This document shows, piece after piece, positions 53,075-60,609 of a stretch of 64,000 bases of DNA (position 1 is its first letter; each line of letters opens with the position of its first letter). Below the pieces are notes generated by a model that saw nothing but the letters and a program-made list of their open reading frames with translations, searched no databases and had not been told where the DNA came from. The stretch is taken from NCBI GenBank assembly GCA_963579025.1, contig CAUZFZ010000028.1:1-64000 (forward strand). The letters run 5' to 3'. Both the position numbers and the translations under genes were made by a program. This DNA is from CAUZFZ01 sp963579025 (GTDB taxonomy: Bacteria > Planctomycetota > Planctomycetia > Planctomycetales > Planctomycetaceae).

Positions 53075-53932
53075 CTACGGCGAGCTGCGGGTTCGACGCT
53101 GACACACGCGGCAGAAGAATGTCGAGCGCTGCGACTGCACGATGCGTACGATCTTCCCGCGTTCGCAGTCCAGGCAAAGGCTGTCCTCGCGATCGTAAAC
53201 TCGGTGCGAATTCTGGTAACCGCCCGACTTGTTCAGAGCATTGCGATACGTGCCGTCGCCGAGCGTCGAGCCTTCATGGCGAATGGCTGTTTCGAGAATC
53301 TCCTGCACAGCTTCCGCCATTCGCTTGATTTGCGGTCGCTTCAATGACCTGGCAGGAGTCTCCGGGTGGATCCGTGCGAGATGTAGAATCTCGCTCGCGT
53401 ACAGATTGCCGATGCCAGCGACCTTCTTCTGATTCAACAGCAGGACCTTAATCGGTGTCGGCGTCGCGCCGCAGATCGCCACCCAGTTCTGAATGGTCAT
53501 TTCCAGCGCGTCGGGTCCCAGGTTGGACAGCCCCAGCACGGCTTCCTGTTGCATGGCATTCAACAGACGCAACGTCCCCAGTCCGCGTCGGTCCCAGTAC
53601 CACAGGCGATCGAATTCACCGCTGCCCGACAGCGTCCATTCCACGCGCAGGTGTTCGACGCTCGGTGGCTCGTCCAGCAACATCAGGCCGGTCATTCTGG
53701 GTTCAATAACAAATGCGTCACCGGTTGAAAGATCCATCACAACACGTTTCGCCCGCCTGCGGACTTGCTCCACAGTCGCTCCCTGCACGCGTGCCTGAAT
53801 CGTCTTGAGGTTTGGTTCAATCAACATTGGTCGGCACGGACAGTCGCAGGCCTGCACACTCAGAATCTGCCGCCCCTCGACATGTGGACGAATCCCGCGA
53901 ACCATCGTTTCGACCTCGGGCAACTCAGGCAT
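53075..53932 (-). CDS. mutM: Formamidopyrimidine-DNA glycosylase
   Basis: A 285-residue Fpg/MutM enzyme that removes 8-oxoguanine and formamidopyrimidines and nicks the DNA by beta,delta-elimination. The N-terminus MPELPEVETMVRGI supplies catalytic Pro2 and Glu3 (so ATG 53932 is certain), helix-two-turn-helix residues appear in KKVAGIGNLYASEILHLA, and the C-terminal zinc finger is CLDCERGKIV followed by CRVCQRRTRS. The gene is standard in length and complete. It is convergent with a DUF1501 gene. Confidence 0.95.
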   Translation of the reverse strand: MPELPEVETMVRGIRPHVEGRQILSVQACDCPCRPMLIEPNLKTIQARVQGATVEQVRRRAKRVVMDLSTGDAFVIEPRMTGLMLLDEPPSVEHLRVEWTLSGSGEFDRLWYWDRRGLGTLRLLNAMQQEAVLGLSNLGPDALEMTIQNWVAICGATPTPIKVLLLNQKKVAGIGNLYASEILHLARIHPETPARSLKRPQIKRMAEAVQEILETAIRHEGSTLGDGTYRNALNKSGGYQNSHRVYDREDSLCLDCERGKIVRIVQSQRSTFFCRVCQRRTRSSP

Positions 53933-54246
53933 CAATACTCCAGTCTGGCACGTCAATTCGCGGCGGGTTGGACGGGTCGCAGGAGGACGTACCAGACCGC
54001 ACACCGTCACAGCCGTCAATCAGCGCCGCTGCGGGCGAGTTTGGTGCGACTCTGTACGGACTGCGAAAACAGTGCGGTCCCACTATTGAGAGTCGCTGCC
54101 ATCCCGTTTGAGACGCGACCGGTTCCGTAGATCCTCTGCCGGGCCGGCACGTATTTCTGCCACAACTGACGCGACGCAGGAATCACAGATTCAGAGCGTC
54201 GTCTTATTCGCAGTGCGTTTCACTGGCCCTGCTGAAGGAGGTCTCC
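53933..54246. other. 314-bp divergent intergenic region, no gene seen
   Basis: The stretch between mutM (minus strand) and the small protein gene at 54247 (plus strand) holds no convincing reading frame, hairpin or repeat. The only clear signal is AAGGAGG at 54235-54241, the ribosome-binding site of the next gene. Promoters for both genes must be here but I could not place them. Confidence 0.4.
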
Positions 54247-54462
54247 ATGCCTGCCTTTCTGCCCTCGCTGAGTGACGATGCGATGGCCATTCTGGGCTGC
54301 GGTGCAGCATTGCTGGCGAGCGTAATGACGCTCCAGCTCGTGCACTTCATCCGGAATCGTCGCAGACCGCCGCAGCGTGCGAAGCAACCCGGTCTTCGCC
54401 AGACACAGTCGTTTACCACCGATGCAGCTCGGTTTCGATCGCTGCACGACAGACCGGTGTAG
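54247..54462 (+). CDS. Small single-pass membrane protein
   Basis: A 71-residue protein with one membrane segment (MAILGCGAALLASVMTLQLV) and a basic tail (HFIRNRRRPPQRAKQPG), so probably oriented with the tail in the cytoplasm. It is supported by AAGGAGG five bases before the ATG, the strongest ribosome-binding site in this part of the window. No family recognised. It precedes the larger membrane protein gene at 54637 on the same strand by 174 bp. Confidence 0.62.
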   Translation: MPAFLPSLSDDAMAILGCGAALLASVMTLQLVHFIRNRRRPPQRAKQPGLRQTQSFTTDAARFRSLHDRPV

Positions 54463-54636
54463 GATTTTCGGAGTCCCGATTTCAACCAACCGTGCGAAAA
54501 CGTTTCGCGCGGTGACACCGGAACGCACGTCCTGACGGTTTGCCTGCCAGGTTGCGTGCTTCCGGTTTTCGGAACACCGCTTTCACCTGCAACGCGGCGA
54601 GCACTGGCTCCGTCCGCGACAGGAATGGAGAACCCA

Positions 54637-55593
54637 ATGAGAACTGAAAACGAAATTCACACAACGACTACTAACCGCCCGATGCGCGTTCTTCGGGCAC
54701 TGATCTTTACCCCACTGAGAATCCTCTTCTGGCCACTGATCGCGTCCAGCAGAGCGTTTCATCACTACTTCCTGTCGTACGTGATCGGTTCGGTCCGGCG
54801 TGACAAAGATCGAATCTACCGCATCCGATTCGTGTGGTACGGAGAGTCGATCTATCTGCATCCCATGATCTGGGGCAGCCTGATTCTGTACGGACTGACG
54901 GCGGCCGGACTGCTGACGGCCGGTTGGGCTTTGCTGATCTGGTTTGCAGCGATCTTCGTGTGTTACGTAACGATTCTCTACAACTTCGACGTGATCCGTT
55001 GCGCCATCCTGGCGACAGGTCTCGTCGCCTTCTTCGGGATGGCTCACTTCGCCACCGTCGAACTGGCATGGAATCCGTTGACTGCTGTCTCGGCCCATCT
55101 CCAGCATCTTGATGCAACGGTTTCGCCGGGTTTCTTCATCGCAGCCGCGTATGTGTTCTTCGGATTGATTGCGTCGGAGATCGTGTGGGCCTGGCTGTTT
55201 CATCGCGTCGAGATCGACGAGTCGTACGTGTACGAGCATCAGTTTCTACGAGTCTCCACACGTGAGCCGATCTTTGCCCGTGGCCTGAAGCGGGAAACAC
55301 GCGACATTCTGGAGCTGTTGCTGCTCGGTGCCGGAGACATCCAGCACCGAACTCGCAAGGGATATCGATCGTTCCGCAACGTGCCGTTTGCCTCCCTGTG
55401 GCTCGGCACGGCGATCGACTCACTGCTGGACTTTCGGCGCCGTGGCGAACTGGCCCTCGAAAAACCAGATGCGGGCGAAGCGGCACAGGTCCACATTTCG
55501 GATGCGAATCCCGAGTTACTGGAAGACGACGACATCGACGAGGGTGAAGACATCGACGATGACGACGAAATGGACGAGGACGCCGCCTCGTGA
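54637..55593 (+). CDS. Multi-pass membrane protein with acidic C-terminal tail
   Basis: A 318-residue protein. A basic N-terminal part leads to about five membrane segments (for example GSLILYGLTAAGLLTAGWAL, LIWFAAIFVCYVTILYNFDV, FFIAAAYVFFGLIASEIVW), then a cytoplasmic domain (GLKRETRDILELLLLGAGDI) and a tail in which the last ~30 residues are mostly Asp and Glu. No family recognised. The start at 54637 follows GGAG with 7-nt spacing; ATG 54625 in frame is the alternative. A hairpin repeat (copy E) begins 12 bp after the stop. Confidence 0.65.
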   Translation: MRTENEIHTTTTNRPMRVLRALIFTPLRILFWPLIASSRAFHHYFLSYVIGSVRRDKDRIYRIRFVWYGESIYLHPMIWGSLILYGLTAAGLLTAGWALLIWFAAIFVCYVTILYNFDVIRCAILATGLVAFFGMAHFATVELAWNPLTAVSAHLQHLDATVSPGFFIAAAYVFFGLIASEIVWAWLFHRVEIDESYVYEHQFLRVSTREPIFARGLKRETRDILELLLLGAGDIQHRTRKGYRSFRNVPFASLWLGTAIDSLLDFRRRGELALEKPDAGEAAQVHISDANPELLEDDDIDEGEDIDDDDEMDEDAAS

Positions 55594-55604
55594 CGGACGT
55601 GAAC

Positions 55605-55672
55605 TAGCCGGATTTATCCGGCTCATCGAGGTCGTCCGACGTGCTAACCGCATGAATGCGGTTACTACGAAC
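55605..55672. repeat. Two-armed hairpin repeat (copy E, left arm shortened)
   Basis: Left arm TAGCCGGATTTATCCGGCT (55605-55623) and right arm 55646-55672 (AACCGCATGAATGCGGTT then ACTACGAAC) match copy D at 52981, including the distinctive hairpin sequences, but the outer GTTCGTAG of the left arm is lost. It again lies between convergent genes (55593 and 55702). Confidence 0.8.
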
Positions 55673-55701
55673 GAGCTGTTGCTTCGAACGGCGACCGATC
55701 A

Positions 55702-56643
55702 CTACGGCTTCATTTCGGCTTCGTGCGATTTCAACCGGTTATGCTCGGTTTGCCAGCTGTCGAAGATCTGGATCGCGAATCGCATCGCCTCGTGATACTC
55801 GCTGAACGCCGCGTGCAGTCCGCGGCGGTTATCGGGATCCTGAGCCATCATCCGGCTGATATTCAGGATCGCCGGCTCAAGATGTTCCCGCAGGTGCGAG
55901 CAGAGGTTTGACGCCAGGTTACCGGCCTCGGCGGTGGCCAGTTGGACAATCTGGCGATCCTCAAACCTCTCATCTTCGGACAACGTCCGACTGACGGGCG
56001 CTGCCTGATGGTCTTTTGTTTCCAGCTTTTCGACGTCAACCAGACGACCGAAGGGTGAGGCTTCCCGTTTGTTTTTTTCCATCAACTGACGGACGTGCTC
56101 AAGCCCGCGTTTCGCCCGTGGGAACCCGGGCTTGGCTTTGAGTGCCAACTCGAAATGTTCAGCGGCCTTTCGATGGTTGTTCTGCTCGATGTAGACATTC
56201 GCCAGGTTGACGTGCGCATCAACCATTTCCGGATCGAGCCGAATACATTCGCGGTAAGCCGACACCGCCATGCTGATCTGCTTCAGGTTCTTTTGAGCAA
56301 TTCCCAGGTTGTAATAGACATCCGGGTTTCGGCCGTCTCGCTGAACCGCTTTACGCAGTACCTCGGCTGCCTGCTTGTATTCATGCTGAATGTTGTAGAG
56401 CGCACCAAGATTGATGTACGCCTTGGCCTCGCGCGGCTTGAGTTCGGTCACGCGCGTGAAGTGCTTGAGCGCTCCCTGGTAGTCCTGCGCCAGATAGCAG
56501 GCGGTCGCCAGCCCTTCGTGCCCGGCATAGTCATCCGGGTCAATCTCGATCGCTTCTTCATAGAGGTCGATGGCATCCAGAAGCTTCCGCGCCTTAACGG
56601 CCTTCCGCGCTTTCGCACAGAGGGCATCGTATTCGCCTGCCAT
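55702..56643 (-). CDS. Tetratricopeptide repeat protein
   Basis: A 313-residue soluble protein. Residues about 1-170 form at least four to five TPR units (for example AIDLYEEAIEIDPDDYAGHE, LKHFTRVTELKPREAKAYIN, VLRKAVQRDGRNPDVYYNLG, YRECIRLDPEMVDAHVNLAN). The rest is a helical region without clear motif (LCSHLREHLEPAILNISRMM). TPRs bind partner proteins; no partner is indicated. No signal peptide, so cytoplasmic. ATG 56643 (MAGEYDALC) is preferred to an upstream start with a basic extension. Confidence 0.82.
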   Translation of the reverse strand: MAGEYDALCAKARKAVKARKLLDAIDLYEEAIEIDPDDYAGHEGLATACYLAQDYQGALKHFTRVTELKPREAKAYINLGALYNIQHEYKQAAEVLRKAVQRDGRNPDVYYNLGIAQKNLKQISMAVSAYRECIRLDPEMVDAHVNLANVYIEQNNHRKAAEHFELALKAKPGFPRAKRGLEHVRQLMEKNKREASPFGRLVDVEKLETKDHQAAPVSRTLSEDERFEDRQIVQLATAEAGNLASNLCSHLREHLEPAILNISRMMAQDPDNRRGLHAAFSEYHEAMRFAIQIFDSWQTEHNRLKSHEAEMKP

Positions 56644-56793
56644 GTCACGAATCCTGACAGAGGTGCGATGGGCCCGCACGAACGGATCAGTAATCGATCA
56701 TATGAAATCAGTGATTTGAAGTCTGCGTGAAACTCGATAAACCGGCCTGCAGTTCGACGGGAATGCAACAACCGTCGGTATGTTATTCAGTTT

Positions 56794-57963
56794 CTATCTG
56801 GCAGATTCTGACGTTGGCAGTGCTGGGCCGACACGTAGGTTACGGAACCGAACGATCGTGCTGTGATTTTGCAGGCCCAGGAATCCCTTGACCTTTCGCA
56901 ACGAGACGAGCGGGTGGCTCTCCGGCGTCACATGGACAATTTCGACACCGTTGTGCACGGTTGTGATATTCTGTCCCGCGCAATTGATCTCAAGCGTATT
57001 CCATTCACCGGCGGCGCGACCGACATGCTCACTTGCTCCACAGATGTCGTACAGCGACCCGCAATACTGATACGGCTTTAGTTTCGCGTACTTCTCCGCG
57101 CGATCGTCGAGGACCTGAATCTCGAACCCGGCCGGTGGCTTCGTATCGTCGTCGCGGTGGTGATTCCCATTCTCAGGGACGCGGACGTAGACCCCGCTGT
57201 TGCCGCCAGGTGACACCAGGTAGTCGAAGCGGAAGTTGAAGTCGCCGTACTCCTGCTTTGACCGCAGCCATGGACCTTTCTCGCCCGTACACGTGACGGT
57301 TCCATCATCAGCTTTCCAGCAGACATCGGCGGACTGCCCGGCGCCCTCCCAACCGGCCAGGTCGGTGCCGTTGAACAGCGATTCGTAACCGAGTTCCTTG
57401 ATGGTCACATTGCGAATCAGAAACTGGCCACCCAGCGGAACCTCAATCTGAAAACCAACATGCCCGGTGCGATTCTTTAACCCGCTCACGCTCCAGGCCG
57501 GTTTGCCGTTGATCACATTGGAGACGGTGTCGCCTTTCACGGTGATGTCGAACGCGTTCCAGTCTCCCGCTTTGACCAGGCCATCACTGGTGGCGTCACG
57601 ATCACCGACCAGATCACCTTCGCGGTCCTGCAGCAGATTGATCTGGTGTCCGTTCTTCGGGTACGGCCCGCCGCCGTTTTTCGTGCGGATGTAGATACCC
57701 GCGTCATACTTTTCGGCCTTCAGTGCCTTCCATTCAACGTGCAGCACAAAGTCGGCATACTGATGATCTGATCGCAGCCAACCATCGCCGGATTTCAACA
57801 GCAGCATGCCGTCCTGAACAGCGGCTTCGCACTCATTCTCGACCGTCCAGCCATTGAGCGTTTTGCCGTCAAACAATGACGACTCAAATGCGGCGGTGTC
57901 GTCGCTGGCGAGTATCGGCTGAACAACTAGCAACACGACGAAAACGGAACGAAGAAGCGTCAT
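56794..57963 (-). CDS. Tandem DUF1080 (3-keto-disaccharide hydrolase-like) protein, secreted
   Basis: A 389-residue protein with signal peptide (TLLRSVFVVLLVVQPILA) and two DUF1080 concanavalin-like domains. Each starts with a Phe-Asp/Asn-Gly-x3-Leu-x-Gly-Trp motif (SLFDGKTLNGWTVE and SLFNGTDLAGWEG) and has the sugar-pocket segment (IYIRTKNGGGPYPKNGHQIN; VYVRVPENGNHH followed by GFEIQVLDD). Some DUF1080 proteins cleave 3-keto-glycosides; many planctomycete ones are uncharacterised. ATG 57963 removes a translated stretch overlapping the truB promoter region. Confidence 0.87.
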   Translation of the reverse strand: MTLLRSVFVVLLVVQPILASDDTAAFESSLFDGKTLNGWTVENECEAAVQDGMLLLKSGDGWLRSDHQYADFVLHVEWKALKAEKYDAGIYIRTKNGGGPYPKNGHQINLLQDREGDLVGDRDATSDGLVKAGDWNAFDITVKGDTVSNVINGKPAWSVSGLKNRTGHVGFQIEVPLGGQFLIRNVTIKELGYESLFNGTDLAGWEGAGQSADVCWKADDGTVTCTGEKGPWLRSKQEYGDFNFRFDYLVSPGGNSGVYVRVPENGNHHRDDDTKPPAGFEIQVLDDRAEKYAKLKPYQYCGSLYDICGASEHVGRAAGEWNTLEINCAGQNITTVHNGVEIVHVTPESHPLVSLRKVKGFLGLQNHSTIVRFRNLRVGPALPTSESAR

Positions 57964-58193
57964 GGTGAACTCCGGCAGATTCTGGTTGTGTGAGTGGCTG
58001 GCGGAAGTTCTAGGTGAGACAACAGTGTCCGGCCACTGTGACAGGGTCATCCCACCGTCGGCGGGTTCCGCCATGCGCGTCCAGAGGACCAGCCGGTACG
58101 TGTCCGTGCTATAAACGGAATGATCCCACACCAGTCGCGCAGGCATCTCGCGCGGAGCTAAACCGCATCCATCCTTCCGCTTATTTCAACGCC

Positions 58194-59141
58194 ATGATCA
58201 CGCCCACCGGCATGCTGAATATCAACAAATCACGTGGCCTGACGTCGCGTGACGTCGTCGATCGTGTTGTCCGAGCTCTGCGGCGATTGACCGGAAACCG
58301 GAAGGTCAAGGCCGGTCACTGCGGCACTCTTGACCCACTCGCAACAGGTGTTCTGGTCGTCTGCACCGGACAGGCCACGCGACTTGTCACACTGATTCAG
58401 GAGTTTCCCAAGACCTACCGCGGCCGATTTCTGCTTGGCCGGGTCACAAACACAGACGACGTGACTGGCCAGACCATTCGAGAATCAGACATTGCCCCGG
58501 ACACGTTCACCCGCGACGACATCGAAGCGCTGCTCCCCGAGTTCACCGGCCGGATCGCTCAAATTCCGCCACAATTCTCAGCAGTCCATGTGAACGGCAA
58601 GCGGGCCTATAAACTCGCCCGACGCGGAGCGGACGTGAAACTCGAACCTCGACCAGTCGAGATTCACCGACTCGCGATTGAGTCTTTCGATTATCCAGAG
58701 TTTGAATTGCTCATTGAGTGTGGCTCGGGAACGTACGTTCGTTCGATCGGACGAGACATCGGCGAACGACTGGGCTGTGGAGCAACCATGTCTTCACTGA
58801 TCCGTACCAGCATCGGCCCATTCCCCGTTGAAAACGCGATTGCACTGGGAGACCTGACGGAGCACACCTTGACTGACTACATCACGCCAGCGGTGTCAGG
58901 TGTGCGTCATCTTCCGTCGATGCGCATTGATGCTCAGCAGGCCGCGCTGATTCGCAACGGACGGGAGATTCCGTTTCGGCCTCAGGACGTGCGGCCTCCG
59001 GAAGTGGTTCAAGCCGGTGTGACCACTTCAGAATCTCGCACGGTGCTGATCCTGAACGATGAAGAGCTAGTCTCGATCAGCGAACCCGGACGCGCGCCGG
59101 GAACACTCAAGCCAGCGATCGTGTTCAAGGACGGCACGTAA
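58194..59141 (+). CDS. truB: tRNA pseudouridine(55) synthase
   Basis: A 315-residue TruB enzyme that makes pseudouridine 55 in the T-arm of tRNAs. The catalytic Asp47 is in HCGTLDPLATGVLVV; other family blocks are NINKSRGLTSRDVVDRV, FPKTYRGRFLLGRVTNTDD, PPQFSAVHVNGKRAYKLAR, CGSGTYVRSIGRDIGERLG. The C-terminal PUA-like part is shorter and divergent. ATG 58194 is chosen; ATG 58212 would remove six residues. Unlike in many bacteria it is not next to rbfA, infB or rpsO. It converges on hemH. Confidence 0.92.
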   Translation: MITPTGMLNINKSRGLTSRDVVDRVVRALRRLTGNRKVKAGHCGTLDPLATGVLVVCTGQATRLVTLIQEFPKTYRGRFLLGRVTNTDDVTGQTIRESDIAPDTFTRDDIEALLPEFTGRIAQIPPQFSAVHVNGKRAYKLARRGADVKLEPRPVEIHRLAIESFDYPEFELLIECGSGTYVRSIGRDIGERLGCGATMSSLIRTSIGPFPVENAIALGDLTEHTLTDYITPAVSGVRHLPSMRIDAQQAALIRNGREIPFRPQDVRPPEVVQAGVTTSESRTVLILNDEELVSISEPGRAPGTLKPAIVFKDGT

Positions 59142-59248
59142 TGACTGCGAGTGAGGGCATCCAGAGTTCGTTGGCTGACACGGCTCGGACTGGCCTGCTG
59201 CACGGGCGTTGCAACGCTTCGCGATGGGCGAGTCTCGAAGAGATTCAC

Positions 59249-60292
59249 CTACGGACGTGCCGGTCGCTGGGGTCTCGGGCAACAATCGAGCGGACAGACA
59301 TCATGGCTCGCGCCGTACTCGCCGACCGCTTCTGGCGCAGTTCCATTCAGCCGTTCTTCGATCAGTTTGCGGATCATCGTGATGAATCGTGCATGAGTCC
59401 CCACTGTCGCAGCGCGAACCATGTTCAACCCGATCTCCTGGCACAGGGCCTGTGCCTCTTCGTCGAGGTCGTAAAGTACCTCCATGTGATCGGACAGGAA
59501 TCCGATCGGCATGACGACAACATCCCGCACACCTTGCTGGCGCAGGTCTCGCAAGTGGTCGCAGACGTCTGGTTCGAGCCACGGGACCTGCGGCGGACCG
59601 CTGCGACTTTGATACACAAGCTGCCAGTGTTCGGCATCGACGCCAACCGAATCAGCGACCAGCCGCGACGCTTCGGTCATCTGCGCGACATAATCACTCG
59701 TGTCCGACATCGAATTCGGGATGCTGTGAGCTGTGAACACGATGTGGACGTCAGTGCGACGATCGGCCTCGATCTGGTTAAGCGCCGCTGCGACTGTGTC
59801 CGATCCGGCCGCGACAAAGTCCGGGTGGTTGTAGAAGGCGCGAATCTTGTCAACGACCGACGCATCTTCGCCGACTGCAAGCTGCGCGTTCTCGATGTCT
59901 TCGCGGTACTGTCGGCAGCTTGAATACGAACCGTACGCTGCCGTCACAAATGCCAGAGCCCGCCTTATTCCCGCAGCCTTCATCTCAGCGAGCGTGTCGG
60001 GCAACAACGGGTTCCAGTTCCGGTTGCCCCAGTAGACGGGCAGATCGATGCCGTGTTGTGACAGCTCCTGCTGCATCGCGGCCAGCAGCGCGCGGCATTG
60101 AGCGTTGATCGGGCTGATGCCGTCGAAGTGGTAGTAATGCTCAGCGACTTCCAGCATTCGCTCGCGCGGGACGTTCTTGCCTCGCAGCACGTTTTCCAGA
60201 AACGGAATCACGTCGTCCCGACCTTCCGGTCCGCCGAAGGACACAAGCAGGATGGCGTCGTATTGTCTGTCAGCGGTCTCGCAGGCGGTCAT
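59249..60292 (-). CDS. hemH: Ferrochelatase with Cys-rich C-terminus
   Basis: A 347-residue ferrochelatase, inserting Fe2+ into protoporphyrin IX or coproporphyrin III. Active-site His189 (FTAHSIPNSM) and Glu271 (GFLSDHMEVLYDLDEEA) are present. The segment YGSYSSCRQYREDI resembles the coproporphyrin-type enzymes of Gram-positive bacteria, so the coproporphyrin-dependent route is possible. The C-terminus ends with DVCPLDCCPRPQ, three Cys (333, 337, 338) that with Cys126 could hold a [2Fe-2S] cluster, known in some bacterial ferrochelatases. No other heme gene is adjacent. Confidence 0.9.
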   Translation of the reverse strand: MTACETADRQYDAILLVSFGGPEGRDDVIPFLENVLRGKNVPRERMLEVAEHYYHFDGISPINAQCRALLAAMQQELSQHGIDLPVYWGNRNWNPLLPDTLAEMKAAGIRRALAFVTAAYGSYSSCRQYREDIENAQLAVGEDASVVDKIRAFYNHPDFVAAGSDTVAAALNQIEADRRTDVHIVFTAHSIPNSMSDTSDYVAQMTEASRLVADSVGVDAEHWQLVYQSRSGPPQVPWLEPDVCDHLRDLRQQGVRDVVVMPIGFLSDHMEVLYDLDEEAQALCQEIGLNMVRAATVGTHARFITMIRKLIEERLNGTAPEAVGEYGASHDVCPLDCCPRPQRPARP

Positions 60293-60609
60293 ACCGGGAA
60301 CGGTGTCCTGTCACAGGTCGGGCGTCGGGTCAGAATGTGAGAAGATTAGAGATTGCGTCGCTGGATGCCACCAGGTCACGTCCATGCGGTGGAGATTCCG
60401 GTGACCTGGTCAACGCATCAGGCCGACCGCACGCAATCGTCGAAATCTGGAGCAGACATTTCCCGGCTCCGGGGAGTCACGAAACTTCTTCGGAATTCTG
60501 GACTGTGCGTCCGAACTTGAGCAGGAAACTCCCTCCGCAATCGACTCTATTACGGACAGGTCCAGCATTGCCGCAGTCTTGTGTAATCAAACGGAAGCAC
60601 GATTGATCG
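60293..60609. other. 317-bp divergent intergenic region
   Basis: Between hemH (minus strand) and the large secreted-protein gene (plus strand). An interrupted inverted repeat, CCAGGTCAC at 60371-60379 and GTGACCTGG at 60401-60409 (9-bp arms, 21-bp spacer), is the one regular feature and could be a regulator site or small stem. No gene of reasonable length or dispersed repeat was seen. Confidence 0.4.
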
